From Myxacorys californica WJT36-NPBG1 (GTDB lineage: Bacteria; Cyanobacteriota; Cyanobacteriia; Leptolyngbyales; Leptolyngbyaceae): 64,000 nt of DNA. Where the stretch lies: positions 92,289-156,288 of the forward strand of contig JAHHHO010000006.1 of the NCBI GenBank assembly GCA_019359315.1, read 5' to 3'. Position numbers and translations under genes: made by a program. The notes under the pieces are model-generated. The model was given only the letters and a program-made list of their open reading frames with translations. It made no database searches and was not told the origin of the DNA. Below are positions 44,628 to 53,261 of this stretch, in pieces (the first letter of the stretch is position 1; each line of letters opens with the position of its first letter).

Positions 44628-45841
44628 CAGTTTAGCGGCCCACCTAGAATTGTGTTGGCGATCGCAGCCATAATATTCGAGCCATCTTCCCGCTTTAGTT
44701 CTTCATACCATTGCTGCGTTTTTTCTGGCTGTTTACCGTGGGTGATATCAGACCGTTTGCGAGCACGGTGAATGATGTCAGCGACCCGACCAATTCGAGC
44801 GGCTTCATATCGCTTGAGCGCATCCTCTACGCCCAAATTGGTAGTTTGCAGATAGTTTGCTAAAACCAACGCATCTTCCAGTGCCTGACAGCCTCCTTGT
44901 CCGACATCCGGCGCAGTGCCGTGGGCGGCATCTCCAAGCAACGCAACTCGACCCCGCACTAGCGTCGGTAACGGATCAACATCATGGATTTCGACCCGGC
45001 TGGTTGTCGTCGGATCGAGCCGTTCAATCAAGGTTTGAACAGGAGATGCCCATCCTTTGAAGAAGCTGAACAGTTCTTCTTGATAGGTTTCAGGCTGGCT
45101 CACCGTGCCTTTGGGGAGCGGAACATCGAGGAAAAAGTAAAAGCGATTAGCGCAAGGCGCAACTTCAGAGAAAATGGCTCCGCCAAGCTCCGAAGGAGCG
45201 CGTCCAACAGGCATCAGCGAGGCTCGTTTGTGTGCACCCACATACAGTACCCAACTGTTTTTAGGGGCAAGATCTTCACTTGCGGGGATTAATCCATTCC
45301 AGTTAACGTAACCGACATACTTGCGCTCAACTGGATAGCCCAAAACATAGCTACGCAATACCGAATGGGTTCCATCGGCTGCAACCAGCACGTCACCTGT
45401 GGTTTGATGCCCGTCTTCAAAGAACGCGGTGACTCCCTTCTCATCTTGCTCAACGCTTAGGCATTTAGAATTGAGTTGCACCGTCTCCACTCCAACCGCA
45501 CGAAGTAATAGTTGTTGTAGCTCGGTTCGGGTGACTGGATAGGGGCGTTGCCCAACGTGGTCGATCAGCGGCTGCAAACTAAAATCAGTCAGCGTTTCAC
45601 CTGTGGAACTGTAGTACGCCATCCGATCCATCTGTCCGCCGACCTGTGCGATCGCTTGACCCAATCCGAGTCGGTTGAGCACTTTAACGCCATTTGACCA
45701 CAGTGAGATTGCTGCACCTGCGGAACGGAGTTCTTTGACGCGATCGTAGATCTCAACGCTATATCCTGCTTGCTGAAGCGCGATTCCAGCCGTGAGTCCT
45801 CCCATTCCTGCACCAATGATGATGGCTTTTAAGTGCTCCAC
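44627..45841 (-). CDS. hpxO: FAD-dependent urate hydroxylase
   Basis: 404 residues. The FAD-binding G-A-G-M-G-G-L-T-A-G-I-A-L is at 11-23, the V-A-A-D-G-T-H-S-V-L-R motif near 155 and G-D-A-A-H-G-T-A-P-D-V-G-Q-G near 290. It belongs to the PHBH-like aromatic hydroxylases. The direct link to uraH strongly favours HpxO, which converts urate to 5-hydroxyisourate with NADH and O2. The pair would produce OHCU; no OHCU decarboxylase or allantoinase lies nearby. Confidence 0.88.
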   Translation of the reverse strand: MEHLKAIIIGAGMGGLTAGIALQQAGYSVEIYDRVKELRSAGAAISLWSNGVKVLNRLGLGQAIAQVGGQMDRMAYYSSTGETLTDFSLQPLIDHVGQRPYPVTRTELQQLLLRAVGVETVQLNSKCLSVEQDEKGVTAFFEDGHQTTGDVLVAADGTHSVLRSYVLGYPVERKYVGYVNWNGLIPASEDLAPKNSWVLYVGAHKRASLMPVGRAPSELGGAIFSEVAPCANRFYFFLDVPLPKGTVSQPETYQEELFSFFKGWASPVQTLIERLDPTTTSRVEIHDVDPLPTLVRGRVALLGDAAHGTAPDVGQGGCQALEDALVLANYLQTTNLGVEDALKRYEAARIGRVADIIHRARKRSDITHGKQPEKTQQWYEELKREDGSNIMAAIANTILGGPLN

Positions 45842-46336
45842 AGCAATCTCTCCCTATTTGGATTCGGTGCCAATCAAATTCTTTCTGTATTATTGGCAAC
45901 AGTGAATGCTTTAGCAGTTCAGACTGGACACTTCCGGTTTGAAAATTGGTTTGAAGATCGGTTTGAAGATCTGAGTTGCTGACTGCTCTTCCTCGTATGT
46001 TATTTTGGCTTCTGTTGGAATAATTTTAACCACATCTACAGAATTGTGTTAATTATCGGCTAGTGCAATCAAATTCTGATTCACAAAAACCTTCTGTCTG
46101 TTCAGAGGTCATTGCAGTAAATATCTTCTTTTGCGGTACTGGCGATCGCGGCTTATGTTAAACATGCGCGCCAATCGTCCGTCGCTTAAGCGAGCAAAGT
46201 ATAGGTCTCTACTTGAGTTGATCGATTCTCAAACAGTGTCGCGATCGCGCTGAATTCATGCCCAAAATTCTACAGGACTGACGCATTGACAACGGATCGG
46301 GCTGGAACCAGATCTAATTCCAATGCATCAGCTCTG
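45842..46336. other. Intergenic region between hpxO and trpE, no gene seen
   Basis: 495 bp. A short direct repeat GGTTTGAAGATC (twice near 45949-45973) lies just upstream of hpxO. The rest is AT-rich with HIP1 sites at 46143 and 46242 and no long frame. It presumably contains the hpxO promoter and the trpE 3' end. Confidence 0.5.
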
Positions 46337-47869
46337 TTAATGCATCAAACTACGAATTGCTTCTAGAACGCCTCGCGCCTTACTCAGCGTTTCTTCGTAT
46401 TCCGTTTCGGGTACAGAATCAGCAACTAGACCCGCTCCCGCCTGAACACTGACCCTATGGTTGCCATTACCTAACGATCGAACCACCATAGTACGAATCG
46501 CGATCGCGCTGTTCAACTGGCCCTCAAAATCGTAATAGCCATAGACGCCAGAATAAACGCCCCGGCGACACGGTTCGAGATCGTGAATAATTTCCATCGC
46601 CCGAATCTTCGGCGCTCCGCTCACCGTTCCTGCTGGAAAACAGGCTTTGAGCAAGTCCCAAGCAGTTTTACTTGGCGATAGTTGACCGACGACATTACTG
46701 ACAATGTGCATCACGTGAGAATAGCGCTCAATCACCATGAGTTCGTCTACCTGAACCGAACCGTTGATGCAAACTCGACCCAAATCATTACGACCGAGAT
46801 CAATCAGCATCACATGTTCCGCGACTTCTTTGGGATCCGCCAACAAATCCTTTTCTAACGCCACATCTTCTGCGTGAGTCTTGCCGCGACGACGTGTGCC
46901 CGCGATCGGGCGGACGGTCGCAATTTTCGGCTGAGTTGGATCGCCCGCTAACTCTGCTTTTACCATCACTTCAGGACTCGATCCAATAATTTGCCAGTCG
47001 CCAAAGTGGAAGTACGCCATGTATGGTGAAGGATTGACCAACCGCAGCGATCGATACAGTCCAAACGGCTCACCGCTATACTCTGCCGATAGCTGCTGAG
47101 AGATGACTACCTGAAAAATATCGCCTGCTCGAATGTGATCCTTCGCCTTCTCAACGTTGGTGCAAAATTGCTCTTTTGTGGTGTTGCTCGTCCACTGAAG
47201 CGCTGCTGTTTCAGAAGTTGGGGCTTTCCACGGCAGCAGATGGGCTTGCTCGGATAGGGGAGACTGGAGTTTGCCCACAAGTTGAGAGACGCGATCGCAG
47301 GCTTGCCCATACGCCGTCTCTAGATTCACGCTCGGATCGCGCAGATCGGCATATGCGATCGCCCAAATCTTCCGTTTCACCTGGTCAAAAATCAGCAGGT
47401 TATCGATCTGCATCCACAACCCATCTGGCACGTCATTCTCAGTCGCCGAATAAACCGGAACTCGTGGCTCCATCCATTGAATCAATTCATAGCCCCAAAA
47501 CCCAAACAGCCCGCCAATTCCAGGCGGTAACTGGGGTAACTTCACGGGGTGAACCGACTCAAGGCATTGAGACAATGCATCAAACGGATCGCCTTGGTAG
47601 ACCTGCTGCGTGCCGTCCCGCTGAGTTTGAGTCGTGCGATCGCCTCGTGCTTCTAATACCCAAAGCGGATCGCAGCCCAAAAAGCTGTAGCGCCCAAGCG
47701 TTTCTCCGCCTTCCACCGATTCCAACAAAAAGCTGTAGGGCTGTCCTGCACAAACTCGATACCATGCCGACACTGGGGTATCTAGATCCGCCACCCATTC
47801 TTGATAGACCGGAACAAAATTTCCCTGCTTCGCAAGTTCTGCGAACTGAGACAAGTCTGGAAAGATCAT
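46337..47869 (-). CDS. trpE: Anthranilate synthase component I
   Basis: 510 residues. The N-terminal regulatory part has F-L-L-E-S-V-E-G-G-E-T-L-G-R-Y-S-F-L-G, which contains the tryptophan-binding L-L-E-S motif. The chorismate-binding domain has G-D-I-F-Q-V-V-I-S-Q, I-A-G-T-R-R-R-G, D-L-L-A-D-P-K-E, L-I-D-L-G-R-N-D and F-P-A-G-T-V-S-G-A-P-K. It makes anthranilate from chorismate with TrpG-supplied ammonia. Feedback by Trp is expected from the intact motif. psaD lies upstream but a terminator separates them. Confidence 0.95.
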   Translation of the reverse strand: MIFPDLSQFAELAKQGNFVPVYQEWVADLDTPVSAWYRVCAGQPYSFLLESVEGGETLGRYSFLGCDPLWVLEARGDRTTQTQRDGTQQVYQGDPFDALSQCLESVHPVKLPQLPPGIGGLFGFWGYELIQWMEPRVPVYSATENDVPDGLWMQIDNLLIFDQVKRKIWAIAYADLRDPSVNLETAYGQACDRVSQLVGKLQSPLSEQAHLLPWKAPTSETAALQWTSNTTKEQFCTNVEKAKDHIRAGDIFQVVISQQLSAEYSGEPFGLYRSLRLVNPSPYMAYFHFGDWQIIGSSPEVMVKAELAGDPTQPKIATVRPIAGTRRRGKTHAEDVALEKDLLADPKEVAEHVMLIDLGRNDLGRVCINGSVQVDELMVIERYSHVMHIVSNVVGQLSPSKTAWDLLKACFPAGTVSGAPKIRAMEIIHDLEPCRRGVYSGVYGYYDFEGQLNSAIAIRTMVVRSLGNGNHRVSVQAGAGLVADSVPETEYEETLSKARGVLEAIRSLMH

Positions 47870-48068
47870 GACGTTTCTAGAGGAATGAGGGACACCTTAC
47901 GGCAAGGCTGACGCAAGGAGGAGGAATACAGGATGAAAAATAGAGGCTGCAAGGCTTAGGATACAGCAGACTCACCCTAGAACTCAAACGCCCTATTTAT
48001 CTCTCTTCCTTCACCCCTCGCGAAAGCCGGGCATTGCTCTCTTTCATCCCTGATCTCATCCCTAAAAA

Positions 48069-48112
48069 TTAGGAGCCAAACTCTAGAGCAGAAACTCTGA
48101 GATGGCTCCTAA
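48069..48112 (-). terminator. Rho-independent terminator of psaD
   Basis: On the minus strand TTAGGAGCCA pairs with TGGCTCCTAA across 24 nt, in which CTCAGAGTTT/CTCTAGAG-type pairing continues, and it is followed by TTTTT. It starts 27 bp after the psaD stop codon. Confidence 0.85.
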
Positions 48113-48139
48113 TAGCGATGTTAATTAGAAAACGTGCGA

Positions 48140-48562
48140 TTAAGGATCGTAGGTTTTCTTGCTGCTGAACTTCAGTCTAACGGGTTCTCCATTAGCACCG
48201 ATGTTGCGGGGTACGCTGTTGACCGCAACGCGACCAGGATTTACCTTTTCGGGGAATACACCATCTGAAGGGTGCAAATACTGCAATTCGCCGTTGGGGA
48301 ATTCACGATAGATCTTGTAATCGGTGATTTTGAACTTCGTGCGAAGTTGTCCACCGAGGGTAAGACAGTGTTCCTTGCGAGCTAAATACAGCAAGTTGTC
48401 ACCTTGACGCATTTTTGCAGCGCCACTGATCGGCATCTCAAAAACCTGTTCTTTGGGACTAGACCAGGTGATGGCATATCTTTCTTCTACTAGGGCTTTG
48501 GTGAGCAGTCCGCCTGTGCTGCCACCAAACAATGGAGCTTGTCCTTTAAGAGTTTCTGACAT
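48140..48562 (-). CDS. psaD: Photosystem I reaction centre subunit II
   Basis: 140 residues, normal length. Typical PsaD sequence throughout: [48 protein letters not shown] and the C-terminal [17 protein letters not shown]. PsaD sits on the stromal side of photosystem I and docks ferredoxin. It is followed by its own terminator. Confidence 0.97.
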   Translation of the reverse strand: MSETLKGQAPLFGGSTGGLLTKALVEERYAITWSSPKEQVFEMPISGAAKMRQGDNLLYLARKEHCLTLGGQLRTKFKITDYKIYREFPNGELQYLHPSDGVFPEKVNPGRVAVNSVPRNIGANGEPVRLKFSSKKTYDP

Positions 48563-48661
48563 AAGGTCTCGCTCTAAACGTTTTTAGGCATCCTATCACC
48601 GAGGGTTTACTTCAATGTCGAAACTGTAATAGTTGTTAATAGGAGAGGAATGCCAAGTCCT

Positions 48662-50653
48662 CTAGTGATTGCGTCTTCGGCGAGTGGACATTGACTGCTG
48701 TTCTTCGAGCGACACCGTGGGAATGGTGAAGTGAAACTGGCTCCCGCGATCTTTACCCCCCGATTCTGCCCAAATTCGTCCGCCCCAATTGGTAATAATT
48801 TGACGGCAAATCGCCAGTCCAAGTCCAGTTCCTCCGGTTGTGCGACGCAGTGCGCCTTCTTCTTGATAAAAGCGATCGAAGACGGTTTCGAGCCGGTTGG
48901 CTTCAATTCCTCGTCCTGTATCGGAGACGGTGACTTCTAGCATCTTGCTGCCGATGCGCTTTGCTTGGATCGTAATCCTGCCGTCGGGATCGGTAAATTT
49001 ACAGGCGTTGTCTAACAGCTTGGTCAACACTTCTACAAGCCATTCTCCATCGACCTTCACCAAGGGTAGCTCGGTCGAAAGTTGGGTCACAATTTGTGGA
49101 ATCGGATCGGCAAATCGGCGGGCTTGAACGCTGCTCAGGGCGAGATCAACACATTCCCAAAGGGGCAAAGGCTCCATTCTCCATTCGACGCGTCCGCTCT
49201 CTAAGCGTGAGAGCGTCAGGAAGTCTTGAATGAGCTTTCGCATTCGCTCCCCGTCCGTCAGAGCGGAATTTAACAGCACTTGCCGCAGGTCAGGCGACAT
49301 GTCAGGCTCACTGGCAAGACTTTCTAAACAAACCTGAATGGTCGATAAGGGGGTGCGGAGTTCGTGTCCGGTGATCGCGATCAAATTGCTGCGCGTGCGA
49401 TCGAGGGCTTCTAGCTGTTGGTTGAGGTCTTCTAGATTCTCAAACGCTTCGGCTTGGATTAAAGCGACGCCGATTTGACTTGCGATCGCTTCGATCATTT
49501 CTAGTTCATGCTCATTTAGGTCGTGGGGTGTTGGGTTGCAGAAATGCAGCTCTACCATGCCCAGAAGTTGATTTTGATGCAGTACCGGAACCATCAACCA
49601 CGAGCGAATATGCCACGTTTGCGCTAGGGCTTGAATCGTGAATTCTCCGTCTTTAATCACCGAGAGTCGGTCATCGGCTTGAGTGTCTTGAATATAGACG
49701 GGTTCTTGCTCCTGCACCACTTGCTCAAACAGCGGATTGCCTTGCAGCGTCCAAGTTCGACCTGCCAACGATGGCACAGGCTCATCGCAGATGGAACCGA
49801 GATATTCATGATCAAGCGTGGCGCTAGTGTCGATCGCTTTACAGCGATAAATCAAACACCGACCTACGCCTAATACCTGTCCGAGTTCCGTCGCTGCCAC
49901 TTTGAGGATCTCGTTGGGGTTGAGCGATTGCCGCACGGCGGCTGTAATCAGGTTGACCAATCGCTCTTTTCGTTCTTGCTCCGCGATCGAGCGGTAGGCT
50001 TTTGTCAGTTTGTACTGTCCTGCCTGAAGATACGTCACCAATCGCTGCGCAAAGGGAGCCGGGTCAACATGAATGCCGCCTGAGTGCGCTTCGGTTTCAA
50101 TTTGCTCAAGAACGCCATCTGTTTTAGATTTTAATTCCGGGCGGTACTGGGCAATTCGGTGCAGCAACAATTCGGCTGCTTTGCAAACCATTGCGCGATC
50201 GAACGTCCAAATTCCTTCAAAGCGCCGAGCCTGATCCACATGTAATTCAGGGGTGTCAGTCCGCAGTTCTGGCAATTCTCGCTCTTTGCAAATCAAACAC
50301 GAGGCGTACTGCTGTCCTAAAACAACCAGATGCCACTCCTTGCTGAGGGCATCTTTTGGATCAAAAGCGATCGTTTCATAGTGATTCGATTGGTTTGTAA
50401 AATCGGTTTCTGGAGCGGCTAGAACGTAGACTTGATCCGTTCGTTCAGAAATGCGTAAGTAGCGATGTGCCTCTTGCCGATAAAACCGTTCCCGCTGAAA
50501 GCTCGCAATGACCAGTGGATGATCGTCTCCCGCCAAAACTTGGTCTTCCATGGCATGAGAGAGAGCCGTCATGGAAGATTTGAAATACATTTGGGGATGC
50601 ACCTGAGGAAGGGCTTTGAGCAGGGCATCCAGGACGGAATCGGAGATGATCAT
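48662..50653 (-). CDS. Sensor histidine kinase with DICT and GAF domains
   Basis: 663 residues from the ATG at 50653 (M-I-I-S-D-S-V-L-D-A-L-L-K-A-L-P). The frame is open 37 codons further but without support. An N-terminal DICT-type domain (about 20-200) is followed by a helical linker, a GAF domain (about 235-405), HisKA with the phospho-acceptor His430 in G-H-E-L-R-T-P, and a HATPase with L-L-D-N-A-C-K-F, D-T-G-R-G-I-E and G-T-G-L-G-L-A-I-C. There is no transmembrane helix, so it is a cytosolic sensor. No response regulator is adjacent. The signal is unknown; DICT domains are associated with light-sensing proteins. Confidence 0.9.
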   Translation of the reverse strand: MIISDSVLDALLKALPQVHPQMYFKSSMTALSHAMEDQVLAGDDHPLVIASFQRERFYRQEAHRYLRISERTDQVYVLAAPETDFTNQSNHYETIAFDPKDALSKEWHLVVLGQQYASCLICKERELPELRTDTPELHVDQARRFEGIWTFDRAMVCKAAELLLHRIAQYRPELKSKTDGVLEQIETEAHSGGIHVDPAPFAQRLVTYLQAGQYKLTKAYRSIAEQERKERLVNLITAAVRQSLNPNEILKVAATELGQVLGVGRCLIYRCKAIDTSATLDHEYLGSICDEPVPSLAGRTWTLQGNPLFEQVVQEQEPVYIQDTQADDRLSVIKDGEFTIQALAQTWHIRSWLMVPVLHQNQLLGMVELHFCNPTPHDLNEHELEMIEAIASQIGVALIQAEAFENLEDLNQQLEALDRTRSNLIAITGHELRTPLSTIQVCLESLASEPDMSPDLRQVLLNSALTDGERMRKLIQDFLTLSRLESGRVEWRMEPLPLWECVDLALSSVQARRFADPIPQIVTQLSTELPLVKVDGEWLVEVLTKLLDNACKFTDPDGRITIQAKRIGSKMLEVTVSDTGRGIEANRLETVFDRFYQEEGALRRTTGGTGLGLAICRQIITNWGGRIWAESGGKDRGSQFHFTIPTVSLEEQQSMSTRRRRNH

Positions 50654-50782
50654 TGATTGTGTTACGAGCCAATCATATCGATCTTGGCGGATAAGGAGGG
50701 GGTGATGATAGTCTAGCGGGTTGAGCTTCACAAGGTGGAAATACTGTAAAACTCTGTAACGCAATTTGTTGAGAGGCGCAAA

Positions 50783-50947
50783 ATGCTCGACGCGATAGAA
50801 AGCCGACGCTATCAGCAGGCATCGCCTCTAACCTGGATGCCGCATATTAAGGATTTGCAAATTTATTGCTGCCGCCATGACATCCATCTGGAAATCTTAA
50901 TTCCCAAGTTGGACTGGTCACTGCCGTTGATTAGAGCCCAGTTTTGA
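50783..50947 (+). CDS. Possible 54-residue protein
   Basis: ATG at 50783 with GAGAGG six bases upstream, stop TGA at 50945-50947. The translation M-L-D-A-I-E-S-R-R-Y-Q-Q... L-T-W-M-P-H-I-K-D-L-Q-I-Y-C-C-R-H-D-I-H-L-E-I-L-I has amphipathic, protein-like composition. It is divergent from the histidine kinase. No family is recognised; it may be a fragment. Confidence 0.38.
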   Translation: MLDAIESRRYQQASPLTWMPHIKDLQIYCCRHDIHLEILIPKLDWSLPLIRAQF

Positions 50948-51220
50948 AAGCTTGCGCTGTTGCAGCGTCATTGCTGCTTAATCTTGTCCTGAAGCGTTGT
51001 TCAACGTATCGCTAACAACAGATTGAAGATGATGCTCTACATCCAATTAGGTGCGCTTTTGTCTTACTGAAGAGTGACGCACAAAAAACGTATAGCTAGT
51101 TACCTAGGAAGAAGGAATGAAACAAACGTTAAGCTTTAGCACGCCAAGCGCTGCTAGAGGCGTACTTTATTCTCGTTCGGTAGCATACCAAACGTAGAAA
51201 TTTAAGTCAAGGAGATTTTA
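50948..51220 (+). promoter_or_regulatory. Upstream region of the manganese catalase gene
   Basis: 273 bp with no frame of note; an AAGGAGA ribosome site is 6-7 nt before the catalase ATG. It presumably contains the promoter. I see no clear operator. Confidence 0.45.
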
Positions 51221-52165
51221 ATGTTTTATCACACAAAACGGTTACAATACTTTACTCCACCAACGCAGCCCGATCCGGTTTATGCCAAGAGGCTGCAAGA
51301 GCTGATCGGCGGTAGCTTCGGGGAAATGACCGTGATGATGCAGTACCTATTCCAGGGCTGGAACTGTCGCGGACCTGCTAAATACCGAGATATGTTGCTG
51401 GACATCGGGACTGAGGAAATTGGTCACGTGGAGATGCTCTCCACAATGATCGCCCATCTACTGGACAAAGCACCGATCAAAATGCAAGAAGAGGGTGCAA
51501 AAGATCCTGTAGTCGGTGCCGTTATGGGAGGCACAAACCCCCGAGACGTGATTATGGCGGCGATGAACCCCCAGCACGAAATTGTTTCTGGTGGCGGTGC
51601 AATGCCTGCTGATAGCGTTGGCTTCCCCTGGAATGGTCGCTTTATTGTCGCAAGCGGCAACTTGATGGCGGACTTTCGTTCTAACCTCCATGCCGAGTCT
51701 CAGGGCCTCTTACAGACTATACGGTTGTATGAAATGACCGATGACCCAGGCGTGAAAGACCATCTCAGTTTCATGATTGCCCGCGACACGATGCACCAAA
51801 ACCAGTGGTTGGCCGCGATCGAAGATCTGCAAAGTGAAGGATTTGGGGATGCCGTTGTTCCTAGCATCGCTTACGAATACGGGAAAAACGAGCACGCTTA
51901 TCAGTTCTGGAACCACTCCGAGGGGCAAGAAAGCGCCGAAGGTCGTTGGGCAAAAGGACCTTCCATGGATGGCAAAGGTGAGTTCCAATATGTGGCAGAT
52001 CCGCAGCCTATAGGCCCACAACCCGAACCGCCGCAGCCTGATCCACGCTTGCAGTCTACGCCCATGACTCCTCAGGCTATCCAGAAAACGGCGACCAGCA
52101 AACCGAATATCATTGATCGCGTGGTTGACGCGGTCGATCGCATTACTCCTGGCGGTCAAGAGTAA
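51221..52165 (+). CDS. Manganese catalase
   Basis: 314 residues. The di-manganese four-helix bundle is recognisable: L-I-G-G-S-F-G-E-M-T-V-M-M-Q-Y-L-F-Q near 28 (Glu ligand), L-L-D-I-G-T-E-E-I-G-H-V-E-M-L near 60 (E-E-x-x-H), N-L-H-A-E-S near 155, and F-M-I-A-R-D-T-M-H-Q-N-Q-W near 185. The family disproportionates hydrogen peroxide in the cytosol. The C-terminal 60 residues are Pro/Gln-rich and unstructured, longer than the core needs. A terminator-like palindrome lies at 52315. Confidence 0.94.
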   Translation: MFYHTKRLQYFTPPTQPDPVYAKRLQELIGGSFGEMTVMMQYLFQGWNCRGPAKYRDMLLDIGTEEIGHVEMLSTMIAHLLDKAPIKMQEEGAKDPVVGAVMGGTNPRDVIMAAMNPQHEIVSGGGAMPADSVGFPWNGRFIVASGNLMADFRSNLHAESQGLLQTIRLYEMTDDPGVKDHLSFMIARDTMHQNQWLAAIEDLQSEGFGDAVVPSIAYEYGKNEHAYQFWNHSEGQESAEGRWAKGPSMDGKGEFQYVADPQPIGPQPEPPQPDPRLQSTPMTPQAIQKTATSKPNIIDRVVDAVDRITPGGQE

Positions 52166-52314
52166 TAGACAGGGTTAAGGCATAAGGAGTCAGGAGTTAG
52201 AGCAGCCTATGCTTGCTGAGTCTAGTGGGCAATACCTCTTTCCCACGCTCTTTGATTCCCACCCGAGTTCTTTGCTCACCGAAGATCGATACAACGACGC
52301 ACTGTAAAAAGTTG

Positions 52315-52348
52315 AGGATAGGAGGATTAAGTCTAATCCTCCTATCCT
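52315..52348. terminator. Perfect 15-bp hairpin, possible bidirectional terminator
   Basis: AGGATAGGAGGATTA (52315-52329) and its exact reverse complement (52334-52348) surround AGTC. The preceding AAAAAG gives a T-run on the minus strand, so it may end the minus-strand transcript as well. It lies in the 281-bp space between the catalase and the convergent gene at 52447. Confidence 0.7.
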
Positions 52349-52446
52349 TGTAAAAACTTTATTAATCGTGTCTTTGCGACACGGCATCGAAGCCAATTAA
52401 TTAGGTCTACAACACTGCCTATTGGTTAGCAGATTTAGTAATGCTA

Positions 52447-53181
52447 CTAATCAGGATTTGGAAAATGATTCTGCCATTTCTGCACCCATTCTGCCAAAGC
52501 CGCTTCTAGCTCAGGCGGCGCAGCGTTCTGAGAGACTGCGATCGCTTCCCCCAAAGACGCACTAGACCCTTGTTTCGCACCTTGAGCCGTCGTTGAAATA
52601 TTAATCCACAGGCAGCGGGTATCGCGTAGAGGAGCTTGTCCTAGCACCCACGGAAGTAGACGCTTTATCACCACTGATGGATAGATTTCACGGCGGCGAA
52701 ACTCGTTGCCGTGAACTAAAGTTTCACCGTGGGATGCAATACAAGTGCTGAGGTGCGGAATCCCTTGCTGATAAAACAAAACATAAGTGCCGACCCCTGC
52801 GCGATCGCGAATCACAAATTCGGGTTGATTGAGCGTGAGGGTAGAATCTTGAAGGATCGAAGGCACGTCTACATATCCCCTCATCAGATACCGTGTCTCA
52901 ACTGAAATTGGCATGTCCTGACGCAAATATTGGTAGTGACGACCCGCGATCGTGAATTCATCCAATCGGGACACCAAAGCGGGGCTGAGGGTTTGCTGCG
53001 CAGCGATTGGATTACTCTGAAGCAGCCGCCAACCTGGAATTGAGACGTTTGCTGGAAAGGCGTAGGTTGACGTTTGGGTTGATAGGGTATCGGTTGGTAT
53101 AAAGGTTTTTGCGATCGCAAGAACGCTTGCACCAAGTACGATCGTTAACATCCCGTTCTGAAGCCGTTCCCCGTGTTTCAT
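52447..53181 (-). CDS. Cyanoexosortase-system-associated protein (probable)
   Basis: 244 residues. An N-terminal hydrophobic helix (M-L-T-I-V-L-G-A-S-V-L-A-I-A-K) is followed by a periplasmic domain: I-P-G-W-R-L-L-Q-S, G-R-H-Y-Q-Y-L, E-T-R-Y-L-M-R-G-Y-V-D-V and C-I-A-S-H-G-E-T-L-V. The G-R-x-Y-Q-Y plus W-x-L arrangement is that of proteins found next to cyanobacterial exosortases. No exosortase gene or PEP-CTERM protein is in the window, so it would be separated from its system. Family assignment is by memory of pattern and moderate. Confidence 0.5.
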   Translation of the reverse strand: MKHGERLQNGMLTIVLGASVLAIAKTFIPTDTLSTQTSTYAFPANVSIPGWRLLQSNPIAAQQTLSPALVSRLDEFTIAGRHYQYLRQDMPISVETRYLMRGYVDVPSILQDSTLTLNQPEFVIRDRAGVGTYVLFYQQGIPHLSTCIASHGETLVHGNEFRRREIYPSVVIKRLLPWVLGQAPLRDTRCLWINISTTAQGAKQGSSASLGEAIAVSQNAAPPELEAALAEWVQKWQNHFPNPD

Positions 53182-53261
53182 GTCGTGCGTTGAGACAACT
53201 GATGGTAGTTGGATTTACCTTATTCAGTTAATCGAGCGATCCTGAGGTTCTCCGGACAGAA

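Noticed and set aside
47176..47871. 231-codon frame opposite trpE
   Set aside because: A shadow of trpE on the other strand; trpE itself is unambiguous.
48563..48661. HLR1-type high-light element upstream of psaD
   Set aside because: Two partial half-sites are visible but spacing is wrong by about two bases.
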